From the NCBI GenBank assembly GCA_964035575.1, contig OZ037911.1, forward strand, positions 930,001-994,000: a stretch of DNA of 64,000 bases, written 5' to 3'. The notes under the pieces are model-generated. The model did not search any database. It saw only the letters and a list, made by a program, of their open reading frames with translations, and was not told where the DNA came from. Source of the DNA: Rhynchopus sp. YZ270_cl-10 (taxonomy: Eukaryota; Euglenozoa; Diplonemea; Diplonemida; Diplonemidae). Shown piece after piece: positions 1 to 10,456 of the stretch (within the stretch, counting starts at the first letter, position 1; each line of letters starts with the position of its first letter). Position numbers and translations under genes: made by a program.

Positions 1-2
1 TG

Positions 3-239
3 CAGTGGTCGCCCTGCGGAAAGTGGATTTTGTCGCATGATGTCAACCCAAACCGGTCCAGCTGTGGACATCGTATCAGGAGACAGGATGCAGCCTCAGG
101 GGTGGTGGTGCAGATGCTCAACTTCGCAAAGGCATTTGCCATATCCCCTTGCTCCCGGTACATCTTCGTGGTTGAGGACACAACAGTGCGTGTCGCAGAG
201 CTCGAAGGGGAATGTGTTGCCAGCAGGCCCGTCTGTTGA
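3..239 (+). CDS. C-terminal end of a WD40-repeat-like protein (partial)
   Basis: An open frame runs in from the left window edge and stops at 239, so only about 78 residues are visible. They include WSPCGKWIL and, some 40 residues on, FAISPCSRYIFVVEDTTVRV. Both resemble the core strands of WD40 blades (hydrophobic-SPDG-x-hydrophobic, then D-x-TVRV). WD40 proteins are beta-propeller scaffolds, so no specific function can be given. The stop is followed within two bases by dispersed repeat family A, which therefore forms the 3' flank. The call rests on two blade-like motifs; the rest of the gene lies outside the window. Confidence 0.45.
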   Translation, partial: QWSPCGKWILSHDVNPNRSSCGHRIRRQDAASGVVVQMLNFAKAFAISPCSRYIFVVEDTTVRVAELEGECVASRPVC

Positions 240-240
240 G

Positions 241-347
241 AGTATTTCAAGTCAACTTTTCAATCCCGGTACAGCCGGTGTCGGTCATTGTGTCAAGGTA
301 GTAGTGCACTGCCATGAGCGGGGCTGTATTTCAAAGTCAAGTTCAAG
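241..347 (+). repeat. Dispersed repeat family A, degenerate copy
   Basis: The end of one copy (TATTTCAAGTCAACTTTTC) is followed by a fuller copy with the CCGGTACAGCCGGT...GGTCATTGT...TCAAGGTA core and the GGGCTGTATTTCAA end. Better copies lie at 28060, 38290, 40086 and 54744. Confidence 0.6.
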
Positions 348-440
348 AATGAGGGGGAGGAGGAATTATTTTTTTTTGACAAGATTTGACACCGCCCACT
401 ATGTAGAGAAAATAAAGGAGCACCAATACACAAAAAAACG

Positions 441-2198
441 ATGTCGAAGAAGCGGCATGCGGACAGTACGCAGGAGGAGAACCCGGCAAAGAGAAGGCAG
501 GTTTCTGCAGAGGGGGGCTTGGTGGAGGCTGCCAGGAATGGCGACGCGGCTGCTGTGCGGGCGGGGCTTGAGAAGGTCACCGCAGACAGCAAAAGAGTTG
601 CCTTCAATGCGGCGTACGAGGCATGCAGAGGGAACCATGATGAATGCCTCGCACTGCTTCTTCCGTATATCAAGACAACGCAGGTGGGTTTTGGAATCTT
701 GCTGAGTGAGTGTGTCCACGCAGACCACGTTGCGTGCACGGAGGTCCTCTTGCAGCATTGGAAGGCTGTCTGCAAGAACGCGGGGTTTGTCCCGCAGGAG
801 TCCAAGCACAGCGCAAGTCAGACACGTTCGGCCATGTGGTCAGACCCTGCAGTGTGTCGGGTCTTCATTGATGCAGGGGCAGACATCGAGACTCAGGATG
901 AGAAGGGACGTACACCTCTGCTCAAGGCTAGTGAGGCAGGAGTACTCGACGTTGTGAAGATGTTGGTTGAAGCAGGTGCGGGAGTGCGGGTAGCAGACGA
1001 GGAAGGATACACATGTCTTATCCTTGCAGCGAATTGTGGACACACCGAGACTGTGCGCTATCTTGTGGGCTTGCCAGAGGTGGAAGTGGATCACAGAGAC
1101 GACGACGACTGGACTGCGTTGCACTTCGCGGTGCTAGACGAACATGCCGACGTGGTGCGGGTGCTCATAGATGCAGGGGCAGACATTGCCACAGTAAACA
1201 CCGACGGTAGTTCACCTTTGCACTCTGCGTCCTCTCCAGGAACACCCGACATTGTGAAGATGTTGGTTGAAGCAGGTGCAGGTGTGCATGTTACAGATAA
1301 CAAAGGACACACGTGTCTCACCCTTGCTGCGTCTAGTGGATGTGACGAGACTGTGCGCTATCTTGTGGACTTGCCACGGGTGGAAGTGAATCACGGAGAC
1401 ACCAGGAACACGACTGCGTTACACTGGGCGGCACGTAGAAAACATGCCGACGTGGTGCAGGTGCTCATTGATGCAGGGGCAGACGTCGAGGCAACGGATG
1501 AGAAGGGACGTTCACCTCTGCATGCGGCTAACTATTCGGGAGCACTCGATGTTATGAAGTTATTGGTCAGAGCAGGTGCTGACGTACATGTTACAGATAA
1601 CAAAGGACACACGTGTCTCACCCTTGCAGCGTATTTCGGGCACACCGATATTGTGCGCCATCTTGTGGGCTTGCCTGTGGACATGAATTGCGGAGTTGAC
1701 GACAACGGGACTGCGTTGCACTGTGCTGCGCAACGAGGCCATGCAGACGCGGCGCGGGTACTCATAGATGCAGGGGCAGACATCGAGACGAAGAACGACG
1801 ATGGATTTTCTCCTCTGCACACTGCCAGCAATGGGAAGGGAGCACTCGACGTTGTGAAGATGTTGGTTGAAGCAGGTGCGGAAGTGCGTGTCACAGCCAA
1901 CGAAGGAGATACGTGTCTTACCAGTGCGGGGCATTTTGGACACACCGAGATTGTGCGCTATCTTGTGGGCTTGCCAGGGGTGGATGTGAATCACAGGGAC
2001 GGCGACAACGACACTGCGTTGCACTGTGCGGTGCATGAGAAGCATGCTGGCGTGGTGCGGGTGCTCATTGATGCAGGGGTAGATATTGCCACAGTCAACA
2101 ACAACGGGGTTTCACCTTTGCACTCTGCGTCCTCTTCAGGAGCACACGACATTGTGAAGATGTTGGTTGAAGCAGGTGCGGTACTGAGCAGTTCCTGA
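441..2198 (+). CDS. Ankyrin-repeat protein, 585 aa
   Basis: The protein is mostly ankyrin repeats (about 13 to 14, from residue 130 to the end), with repeated phrases such as DVVKMLVEAGA, TALHxAA and VLIDAGADI. The N terminus (residues 2-20) is charged and carries KKRHADS...PAKRRQ, which resembles a bipartite nuclear localisation signal. Ankyrin repeats are protein-binding scaffolds; no catalytic domain is visible, so the partner is unknown. ATG 441 is the first ATG of the open frame after a CA-rich leader. The array is internally duplicated: the codons for (V/I)VKMLVEAG recur at 951, 1251, 1551, 1851 and 2151, an exact 300-nt period. The protein ends abruptly inside a repeat (VEAGAVLSSS), so the C terminus may be cut short. 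Repeat content is certain, function unknown. Confidence 0.9.
   Translation: MSKKRHADSTQEENPAKRRQVSAEGGLVEAARNGDAAAVRAGLEKVTADSKRVAFNAAYEACRGNHDECLALLLPYIKTTQVGFGILLSECVHADHVACTEVLLQHWKAVCKNAGFVPQESKHSASQTRSAMWSDPAVCRVFIDAGADIETQDEKGRTPLLKASEAGVLDVVKMLVEAGAGVRVADEEGYTCLILAANCGHTETVRYLVGLPEVEVDHRDDDDWTALHFAVLDEHADVVRVLIDAGADIATVNTDGSSPLHSASSPGTPDIVKMLVEAGAGVHVTDNKGHTCLTLAASSGCDETVRYLVDLPRVEVNHGDTRNTTALHWAARRKHADVVQVLIDAGADVEATDEKGRSPLHAANYSGALDVMKLLVRAGADVHVTDNKGHTCLTLAAYFGHTDIVRHLVGLPVDMNCGVDDNGTALHCAAQRGHADAARVLIDAGADIETKNDDGFSPLHTASNGKGALDVVKMLVEAGAEVRVTANEGDTCLTSAGHFGHTEIVRYLVGLPGVDVNHRDGDNDTALHCAVHEKHAGVVRVLIDAGVDIATVNNNGVSPLHSASSSGAHDIVKMLVEAGAVLSSS
951..2180 (+). repeat. 300-nt in-frame tandem duplication in the ankyrin gene
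   Basis: Four units of exactly 300 nt (100 residues, about three ankyrin repeats) plus a partial fifth. The anchor TTGTGAAGATGTTGGTTGA recurs at 300-nt steps, and the flanking LIDAGADI and TVRYLVGLP segments are also conserved. The constant length suggests recent unequal exchange with frame maintained. Confidence 0.85.
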
Positions 2199-3535
2199 GG
2201 CCTGAGACCTCTAGTTCCCTAGATAGTGGGTAGACCCTTCGGGATGTGCGACTTCTTACTGGCTGCTGGATAATCCTTCTGCGTGAGTTGACGGCACAAC
2301 GCAGTTCTCAAAGGGGGCGCTTGCTGTTACTGGAGGAGGGGAGAAAAACTGAAAAATTCTGTAGATAATGCAGCACATTGCTGTTATGTGAGTGTGTGTT
2401 ACGTACATATGCATTTTGTGTGTCAGAATTCCTTTTTGTGAAAAAAAGGGTTAAAAAAAAGCTACCTCAGATGCAGATGGGGGGAAAAACTGGGAAAGGG
2501 CATAGAAAGCAGTTTCACCACTTAGCTGTGCGACAAACAAAAGAAGGAAAACAAACTCTTTTTCCCTTACTTCCTTCTCATATCCTGAACCTCAGTTTTT
2601 CTATTTCTCTTTGTGTACACACGAGAGATGTCCCCATTCCAATATTGCAATATTTTTCTCTCTCTCGCCCCTTTTTTTGCAAGACCATCTTTTCTATTGG
2701 GCATACTCTACTCATTTCACGCAAGCACGGAATTCGATTGGACAACTGGAAAAGAACTTTCCGCAAACATGACGCGATCCTCGTCTTCTCCTTCCTCTTC
2801 CTCCTCTGCTGCGGCATTGCTTTCGACACTCTCGTCATCACCACCGAATCTCCAGTTTTTGACCCCCGGATAATGTCCTTTGTCGCATGATGATATTTCC
2901 ATATGCACGTATCTTCGGGATCAGTATGAACTGTCTGGGGACTTTCGGCCTGACCTTCGGCACCTCGCATAGTTACATATCTTACATGTGTCTTCAATCC
3001 TGTTTATTTTTTGTTTGGAGGACTCCTGTTCATCGATCATTTCGCTAATAGAATGATTGATTAGTTAGTCTCCCCTTTACAAAGTACAATGTTGCATTTA
3101 AAAATGCGAAAGAACTGCTATCGAATTGGTAGCAACAATTTGTTGTCTTCGAGGACAACCTTCCGGACGCCGCAGGCTTTGGGCTTCTCGTCATCTTTTA
3201 CTGTGATATCCGGCTCATCCAGTTTCCAGAAGGGAGCCTGTGTGCACTGTCCCATTGTGCCTCTTCAGGTTACTCTCGTCAAACTTTTGTCCCAATTTGC
3301 TGGGGACATATTCCGCGCAAGAATTACCCCCTATTAGTTATCAAACACACACACACACACCATCACCATTTTTTTAACCTCCTCCTCCCCAAACCCTCCC
3401 TTCTCCATTTCAAAAACAACCCAGAACACACACCCAAATGTAAAAACCCCGTTTTCCTTTTACCCCCCCTTAGGAGAGAGTATCATTTTCTGGGTGCCCA
3501 AGCACTGAGGGTCATCCTATAACCTTCCCTTTCGC
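2199..3535. other. Intergenic stretch, no gene seen
   Basis: AT-rich with homopolymer runs and a short (AC)n tract at 3344-3360. Short open frames here show no recognisable motif. Bases 3500-3533, just before the next start codon, resemble repeat family B (AAGCACTGAGGGTCATCCTATAAC, then a pyrimidine tract). Confidence 0.5.
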
Positions 3536-6500
3536 ATGACCCACCTCGTACCCATCCCTGCCAATGCTGCCCCATTGGGAAACAGAGAGGCCCCTTCAGG
3601 GGGGAGCACCGCCTTGCCGATATTGGAGACATGCTTTAGTCATACCGGAGCAAATGCGAGACGCTATGTCCGAGCACGGCAGATCTACAGCAATGAGGTG
3701 TCACGCGTTTCTCAGACAGTTCAGAGACGACGCAGTGTGTCTCCTGGCAAGGCAAAGGGGAGTTCTCAACGAGCGAGCCGTATGGCGTTGCGACAGCTTG
3801 TTCGGCTGCAGCATCAGACACCCACACAGCAACGTGCCCTTAATGTCATCTATCGACAGACCGCCATCCTGCCTTCGGTGCAGACAGAGTCGGTGCAGGC
3901 GACACCGTTGTGCGCACTGTCGCATACTCCTTCTCCGTCAGTGTATCTTGACCCAGATGCGGCAATTCTTCCAGACCTGATGGAGGATGAAAAGGAGTTG
4001 CTGCTGCAGTGGCAGGCACAGCACCATACGTTGGATCTAACAGATGGTCATGTACAATGCGAGGATTTGTGTGTACTATGCGGTGTAATGAAAACACGGC
4101 AGGACGTTGCAACCATCAATCTCTCGCACAATGGGTTGGCATCGTTGGTAGAGTTTCGCGCCTTGGTTGGGTTGTTGGAGGCGAATATTTATATTGTGGA
4201 GGTGAATGTGGGGGAAACGAATATGCCGGAGCCGTGGCGTCTGGCGATTGCAGGGAAGCTTGCACGGAACAACCGGCAGCTTGCAAAAAAGCTGCAGGCC
4301 AGTCACTGCAGAAACACGCTTACCTCCGCAAACACCTGGCGCGAGGTGCGTCTCGAAGCACGGCATTCACTTCTCGTCCTCGAGTCGCAGTGCCGTGCCA
4401 GCATTGCAGAGGAATACCACAGCCTCCGGGCCTCCATGACCAAGACCTATGAGAAGGAACACCAAAAGCTTCTCGCCATCTACCTCAAGAGGGAGCGCCG
4501 TCGCCGCAACCACGCCCAGCTGTCACACCTCTGCTCTGACGAGGCGCAGGCACGCTGCACCATCGAGGTCAGCTATTTCAAACTAGCGATGGCCCTCCTC
4601 GAGGCCCAGGTCATCTCCTTCGCGAGCTATGTCACCAAGGAGTGGGCGGCCCTCCGCGTACACTCTCGCCAGCTCTACCTCGAAAACTGGAGACTCGCGA
4701 AGGCAAACGAAAAACGCCGAACCAGCCAAGAAGAAGCCGAACGCGCCTCCCTCTGCTCCCTCTACGAGCAAGGTGCTGACGACATTGCCGCTGCCCGCGA
4801 GGCCTCCCTGGCAACACACTACACTTCATTCGTTGCCATCCGATCCTGGATCGCGGCGCGCGACGCTGAGGTCCGCGCCCTACAAGACATGGAAGAAGAG
4901 CTCCGCGACACATGCTACTGCGAAGCCTTGGAAGGCCTGAAGTTCATCTACGACCGCCGCCGCCTCGTCGAACAACAACGCGAAATCCAACTCCTCCAGG
5001 AACGCCGCGCCCTCTTCACTGAAGAAGAAGACCACCGCAAGACCCTCTCCGGCCACGAACAACAGGTCCTCCCCCTCCTCCGCAAATGCTTCGTCCCCTA
5101 CCTTCGCTACGTCGATGCCCGCTGCGAATACCTCCAAATCACCAAACGGCGCAACGACTACATGCTCCAACCCCCCATCCTCAAAGTCTCCCCAGGAACG
5201 CGAAAGAGGGAGCGCTTCACCCTATATGACAATGCGTGGGTCTCAGTCTGTCCATCTGCTCAGGTGAGCATGCGGCTGCCCGACGCATGGGAGCGGGAAT
5301 ACGAAGAGGTGCATGCCTCCGCAAAGCTGGTCTCTGCGTCTTTGAGGGAGTTGGTATCACATTTTTCGCAGATTGCGTCAAGACAGAGAGAGATTCTAGC
5401 GCAGGTTCAGTATACAGAGGCTACTGTGCAGATGTTGAATGAGATCGAAGCTGCGGCATTGAAATTCACTGTTCGAGGTGACGATACACACACTAACGCC
5501 GACTGTGTCGAATTCCCTTCTGCAGAAGACGTCGCGGTGCGCAAACAACGCATCTGGGGTGGTGCAATCAACGTCACCTTCTTCAAAGAGGCAGGTGTCA
5601 ACGAAACTGAGGCAGAAGAAGAACGATTAAAGGTTTCCTTCCGCTTTGCAGGCGAAGACACAGCGTACGGCGAGGTCGACGATGTTCTGACGCAATGCGA
5701 CCTGACATTCCCTCGAGGAACACCACCAGAAGAGAAGAACGGATCTCTCCGCGTCCCCATCCCTCTCGACGACGATGGGATATGCACAACAGACACATTG
5801 GTAGGGCTGCTGAAGAACCTGGAATTTCAGATAGAGGTTGCACCTCGGTCGAAATTCGCAACTGTTGCCTCCGATTTAACGCGCTCCTCTCAACCTGAAG
5901 CAGAGACCTCAGCGGTGCCTCCGTTACGACGATTGAATAGCGCGGTAGGATTGGCTCTTCATGCTACCAGAGCGTTAGAAGCTGGGGTGTCCGCAGCAAA
6001 GCGCGACTCAAACGAACCAGAAAAGGAAGAAGGGGAGGAACCAGAAGATGACCCCAAACCCATCCAGACCCCGACCCCAGCTACCCCGGTCGTAAAGGAG
6101 GTGAAAGAGGTTAAGGAGATAAAAGAAGTCACTCCAGTCGAAACTGCCGCCCCCTCCCCACGCAGTAAACGCCCCTCCGATACTTCTGTAAAACCGTTTT
6201 CGATTCGGGTCCAACTGAGTCTCGAGGTGCTCGCATCCTCCAGTGGAGTTGCCGACCGGTATATGCACAAACTCCGCAGTACCCCTACCCCTCTACAGCA
6301 TGCCCCTATCCGCAAGGAAACGACATTTCACACATTAGCAGTTCTCCCTTTTATGAGGGTTCTCAACCCGATATGCGGCAGATGGAAGGAAGGAAGCGAA
6401 AGCGCGTCGCGAGGAATGCGTATCGTCAACTCCATAAAGGTCACCGAACCTCCAATCATCTCCGAAAACGACGATGGGACGTTAACAGTAGTAGACGGAA

Positions 6501-9500
6501 CGGGGTTGAAGCTGACACACTTTGGTGGCGCGACGATTGAGGTCCGCTTCATTGAGGGCTACACCGATCAGGACCACGTTTTCTTCAAATCAACCGCGGC
6601 CGTACAATACACCGAAATCGACAAGACAATCCGTATCAAAGAGGTCCCAGTAGCAACCCTCGTCACCGGTACCATGCTAGCAAAGGTCGTTGCCAAAGGG
6701 GAAACCCATGGCATGAACATAAAACCCTCAGGGGGTACATTGGTCCTGAACCTCGCGAATACTACTATCTTTGCAGACGTTGTGGCGCTTCTTCTGGACC
6801 GTCTCCGTTTCTGTAATATCACTGATGATCCAGTGGAGGGAGACCGTGTGGTTCAGGTGACGTTGCATGATGTGGAGGGGTCTCGTTCTGTAATAAAATT
6901 CCGGTTTGTTGTCGAAGCGGTTGACGATCCAGCGCAGCTTACCTTAACCCGATCGAGTTTATTTTTCCGAACGGATTGCGGGAATTTGCCGGATGAATTG
7001 AAATCATATTCGTCCTCCCGTCATCTCCCCCTTGCAATCTGCAAGGACTGTCTTCTCGAAGATCCAGATACAGTGAACTTCGCTGGAGGATACGTTGATG
7101 TAGTAGGTTCGCAGTTTCAACGAAATGACACTATGTACTTCGACCCCTCCGTTTTCGACCCGCATTCGTCAAATCCATTGAAGGTATCTAGGTTTCATCC
7201 GTATCAGGTATCGTATGAAGGGACGATTATTGGGACATTGCTTTTTACGGTTAATAATGAGATCAATATGAGTCGAGCGGAGGCGAAGGAGAAAGAGAAG
7301 GAACGGGAAAGGGATCGGAGTGAGAAGGAGAAGGATCCGAATATGGCGAGAGACGCGGCGAACTCGAAGATGATGATGCTGGTCGAGCGGATGAGGGTGG
7401 AGGAGGAAAAGGCTGTTGCGAAGAGCGGGGACGTCTCCGCTCCAACCTCACCAAGGAAGAAGGAGAAGGGGCTGCGACGCAATGTCTCCGTTACGCTTGG
7501 AAACTCATCGTCACCTATCAGCTCTCCTTCGGCACGGCGCCCCTCCAGGCAATCTCCTCGCGTCAACGACGATACACCGTACAATCAAAACTTCAATTGC
7601 TCACCTACCAACAAGCTCATGGCGTCAACCAAACTTAACAAGGCAGATTCTACACGCAGAATGATATCAATGAAAAACGGGAAAAACCCTCAATCCTGCG
7701 GATCTGATGACAACGACAAAGAAACTGAGTCAAACACCACCATTACCCTCAACCGCCACCGCTCTTTCGGGCAACGCAAAAAACGCGCCCTCACCATTGA
7801 CCCGCCTCTTGGAGATCCATGCAGTTTGTCGCCCCCTCCAATATTCGAAACGACAACCTCCTCTGTGATTTGCACACCTTCTCGGGATGTGTCTCCGAAG
7901 ACAAATACCAATAGGGTACGTATCGGAGAAGCCACCATCTCCACCTTCGAAGCAGAAGTAGAACCTCAAGGGGATTTTGGCGAATTTCAGAGGGAAATGA
8001 CGATTGACATTCCGGATGCGAAGGAACGGCCTTCAGGGTTGCATTTATTCCCAGAAGGGGAGGGGAAGCAGGTGGAGGTGACAGAGGACAGCGTTGGGAA
8101 CGTTAAGATTGATTTTACTGAGTTGGACTATACATTAGGAAAGCAAAGCAAAGTGGAAGAGGAGCAGGGGGATGCGGTTACGATTGATTTTGGAGGGAAG
8201 GAGAAGCCGGAATCGTCGGGGGTGGCAGGGGTTGTAGCGCCGATTCCGAATAACCGCCCGCAGTATCGCCATGAAATCAGTCAACAATCAATGTCCGAGG
8301 TTCTCCGAGGTGATACCGAAAAGGCGAAGCTCGGAGACAAACGGCAACCAACCTCCCCTCGAGGTCTGTCATCTGCCCATCGTGCATCTGTACGATTAAA
8401 AGGACAAATATCGCCAAAGATTTCTCGCAAAAAATACAATATCGAAGAACCTACCCTCTCAGGCTTAGGTGTAGTATGTTACAAAGAGATTTCATTGATG
8501 TTTGTTAAGGATGGATCTGCAACAATCGAAGCAACACGACAGTTCATTCGTTCCTTGATTTTCTATAATTCCTCTACGTCTGGGCAAACTAACGTTACAA
8601 GAACGATTTCGATTACCCTCCGGTTGGGACCAACAATCAAAGATCGAACCGACATTCCTGAAGCAATAGAATTGGAACGTTGTCAAGAGGCGGTGACCAA
8701 TTTGTCCATCAAAGCTACCCCGCCATTGTTTACTGTGAAGGATAAGTTTTTTACAATGCGGTATACTCGGGGAGCGGGGCCGCAGAGATTGTCTGCGTTT
8801 GACGTACTGCAGGATTCGTTGTTGGATGTCTTTGATGGGGGCTCGCTTTTTCTCGAATTTGCGGAGGGTTTTGTTATCAGAGAAGATGCGTTTGGCCTGC
8901 GTGATGGTGATGGGCTTATACTTACCCACAAAGAATGGGTCGTCTCAGAACGAACCTATCTCCTACAAGAGGAAACCGAGCGGGTCCTTGGGGGTTCTAC
9001 AGGGAATGGTGCAAATCAACCCCGTCACCTGAATGAAGTCTGTCAAGACTCTATCGGAGCGTTGCAGTCTCGGAAGCTTCCAAGCTCGAAGGCGTTAGAC
9101 ACTAGTCTCAAAGGGAAGCCAAAGAAACCGACAGAACCCACACAACCTACAACACCACTATCATTCGCCTCAACGTCATTGAGTGAATTGACATTAGATG
9201 GGCGACCAATCGGGCAGGTTTACGTAGATCAGAGCGCAGGAACTATTCATATTCGTTTTATGAAAAATTGCTGTGTAAAGAAGCGGGAGATTTTGTTGAT
9301 TCTGAAGAGTCTGACGTACACGAATTCTAAGGCGGTTCCGACTGCGAAGACGCGAAAGGTTGCGAGACTGCTTTTGACCGACTCTGGGTATTCTTCCTCG
9401 CAGTCCTTTGTCGAAATTGCTTTAACCCATAAGGACTATGTCTCTGAAATACACCTCTCCGAAAAATCGGTGAAATATCGTCCCTGCATGGAGGACCTAC

Positions 9501-10456
9501 AGTTACCACTTACCATTGCCCCACTGCATCGGTCCTGCATTCTTGACGAGGATACTGAGCTTTTCACTGCAGGGGGTTCGTTGATGATTGAGATGCTTGC
9601 GGGTGGGGCAAAAGGGGATAACCTATTCTTGATGACCCCTGAGCAGCAGTCTGCGCATTTGGCTTTGCCCCTACCCAATCCTCGCCCAGCTTATGTACAC
9701 CCCGATCCGGAGGCATGTCAATATGTTATAAATGAATCAGCGAAGTCGATAACCGTAGTGGAAAGCGGTGCGGTCCTGACCTATGTATACCCAAAAAACT
9801 CATTGGGGACGAATGATGTGCGTATAGCCTTTCCCACGAAGGCGCCTTTCGTGTCGTTGCTGGAGTTGAGCTATATTCTGTCGTGCGTTGCATTCAACAA
9901 CTTCTCGGAGCGGCTCAGGGAGGGTACCCGGTTTCTGCATATCCGATTGACAGATGGTGGCAACCCTGTTGAAGCGAAGGAGAAGCTTAATGTTGACGTC
10001 AAGCTCCCGGTCATCACGTACCCTGGGGGGGTGATGTCTGTTCACAAAACGTTGGTGGTAGGGGTGAATACGCCCTTCGCCAAAGGGGGTTGCTCGCTCT
10101 CTGAGGGGCCGGGGACCGGGACAGTGCCGTCGTCGCTTTTGGTGGTGACGATGTCGCCAGCTCCGACAGATGATATGACTAGCTTGTCAGTTGTGTTTGT
10201 GAAGGAGAGTGGGTTCAGGGTGGAGGGTGGGTCGATACTGTGTGGTCCGCATGTAGTAGGGCAACTGGTGGTGATGGAGGCCACGATCAAGCTGACAGTG
10301 AACATGGCGGCAAGGGAGCGGAGGGCGTACGTCACGCATTTTATGAAGAGTATCCAGGTGAAGCTCAGCGCACCGCTGCTGGAGGCGCGCACGGTGCAGC
10401 TGCATTTCTATGAAGACGGGAAGTCGCGTTGTGGGGGACTGTGCATGACAACGTGA
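3536..10456 (+). CDS. Giant LRR / coiled-coil / cadherin-like beta-sandwich protein, 2306 aa
   Basis: Visible parts in order: a disordered N terminus; one short LRR-like stretch around residues 190-250 (INLSHNGLASL); a highly charged coiled coil from about 265 to 520 (EKEHQKLLAIYLKRERRRR); then several beta-sandwich modules. The modules share a strand pattern like bacterial cadherin-like repeats: a hydrophobic-rich LLxxLxFxN segment, then TRxxxxxLTD. Instances lie near residues 757, 1085, 1671, 1923 and 2114, with DPDTVNFAGG-type starts. Long disordered linkers separate them: acidic KEV-rich near 825-870 and KEKERERDRSEKEKD near 1243-1455. I see no convincing signal peptide or transmembrane segment, so an intracellular structural role, perhaps flagellar or cytoskeletal, is possible but unproven. 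There is no intron across 6.9 kb. The ATG follows a family-B-like sequence ending in a pyrimidine tract. Confidence 0.85.
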   Translation: MTHLVPIPANAAPLGNREAPSGGSTALPILETCFSHTGANARRYVRARQIYSNEVSRVSQTVQRRRSVSPGKAKGSSQRASRMALRQLVRLQHQTPTQQRALNVIYRQTAILPSVQTESVQATPLCALSHTPSPSVYLDPDAAILPDLMEDEKELLLQWQAQHHTLDLTDGHVQCEDLCVLCGVMKTRQDVATINLSHNGLASLVEFRALVGLLEANIYIVEVNVGETNMPEPWRLAIAGKLARNNRQLAKKLQASHCRNTLTSANTWREVRLEARHSLLVLESQCRASIAEEYHSLRASMTKTYEKEHQKLLAIYLKRERRRRNHAQLSHLCSDEAQARCTIEVSYFKLAMALLEAQVISFASYVTKEWAALRVHSRQLYLENWRLAKANEKRRTSQEEAERASLCSLYEQGADDIAAAREASLATHYTSFVAIRSWIAARDAEVRALQDMEEELRDTCYCEALEGLKFIYDRRRLVEQQREIQLLQERRALFTEEEDHRKTLSGHEQQVLPLLRKCFVPYLRYVDARCEYLQITKRRNDYMLQPPILKVSPGTRKRERFTLYDNAWVSVCPSAQVSMRLPDAWEREYEEVHASAKLVSASLRELVSHFSQIASRQREILAQVQYTEATVQMLNEIEAAALKFTVRGDDTHTNADCVEFPSAEDVAVRKQRIWGGAINVTFFKEAGVNETEAEEERLKVSFRFAGEDTAYGEVDDVLTQCDLTFPRGTPPEEKNGSLRVPIPLDDDGICTTDTLVGLLKNLEFQIEVAPRSKFATVASDLTRSSQPEAETSAVPPLRRLNSAVGLALHATRALEAGVSAAKRDSNEPEKEEGEEPEDDPKPIQTPTPATPVVKEVKEVKEIKEVTPVETAAPSPRSKRPSDTSVKPFSIRVQLSLEVLASSSGVADRYMHKLRSTPTPLQHAPIRKETTFHTLAVLPFMRVLNPICGRWKEGSESASRGMRIVNSIKVTEPPIISENDDGTLTVVDGTGLKLTHFGGATIEVRFIEGYTDQDHVFFKSTAAVQYTEIDKTIRIKEVPVATLVTGTMLAKVVAKGETHGMNIKPSGGTLVLNLANTTIFADVVALLLDRLRFCNITDDPVEGDRVVQVTLHDVEGSRSVIKFRFVVEAVDDPAQLTLTRSSLFFRTDCGNLPDELKSYSSSRHLPLAICKDCLLEDPDTVNFAGGYVDVVGSQFQRNDTMYFDPSVFDPHSSNPLKVSRFHPYQVSYEGTIIGTLLFTVNNEINMSRAEAKEKEKERERDRSEKEKDPNMARDAANSKMMMLVERMRVEEEKAVAKSGDVSAPTSPRKKEKGLRRNVSVTLGNSSSPISSPSARRPSRQSPRVNDDTPYNQNFNCSPTNKLMASTKLNKADSTRRMISMKNGKNPQSCGSDDNDKETESNTTITLNRHRSFGQRKKRALTIDPPLGDPCSLSPPPIFETTTSSVICTPSRDVSPKTNTNRVRIGEATISTFEAEVEPQGDFGEFQREMTIDIPDAKERPSGLHLFPEGEGKQVEVTEDSVGNVKIDFTELDYTLGKQSKVEEEQGDAVTIDFGGKEKPESSGVAGVVAPIPNNRPQYRHEISQQSMSEVLRGDTEKAKLGDKRQPTSPRGLSSAHRASVRLKGQISPKISRKKYNIEEPTLSGLGVVCYKEISLMFVKDGSATIEATRQFIRSLIFYNSSTSGQTNVTRTISITLRLGPTIKDRTDIPEAIELERCQEAVTNLSIKATPPLFTVKDKFFTMRYTRGAGPQRLSAFDVLQDSLLDVFDGGSLFLEFAEGFVIREDAFGLRDGDGLILTHKEWVVSERTYLLQEETERVLGGSTGNGANQPRHLNEVCQDSIGALQSRKLPSSKALDTSLKGKPKKPTEPTQPTTPLSFASTSLSELTLDGRPIGQVYVDQSAGTIHIRFMKNCCVKKREILLILKSLTYTNSKAVPTAKTRKVARLLLTDSGYSSSQSFVEIALTHKDYVSEIHLSEKSVKYRPCMEDLQLPLTIAPLHRSCILDEDTELFTAGGSLMIEMLAGGAKGDNLFLMTPEQQSAHLALPLPNPRPAYVHPDPEACQYVINESAKSITVVESGAVLTYVYPKNSLGTNDVRIAFPTKAPFVSLLELSYILSCVAFNNFSERLREGTRFLHIRLTDGGNPVEAKEKLNVDVKLPVITYPGGVMSVHKTLVVGVNTPFAKGGCSLSEGPGTGTVPSSLLVVTMSPAPTDDMTSLSVVFVKESGFRVEGGSILCGPHVVGQLVVMEATIKLTVNMAARERRAYVTHFMKSIQVKLSAPLLEARTVQLHFYEDGKSRCGGLCMTT

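Noticed and set aside
37-705. 222-codon frame overlapping the WD40-like end and the ankyrin gene
   Set aside because: It is Arg-rich shadow reading of the ankyrin gene in another frame, crosses a repeat, and has no motif.
951-2180. CRISPR-like regular spacing
   Set aside because: The 300-nt periodicity is coding, in frame and continuous; there are no short direct repeats with unique spacers.
441-2198. Ankyrin gene as a recent transfer from an intracellular bacterium
   Set aside because: Ankyrin arrays are common in protists. Codon use resembles neighbouring host genes, and nothing bacterial surrounds it.
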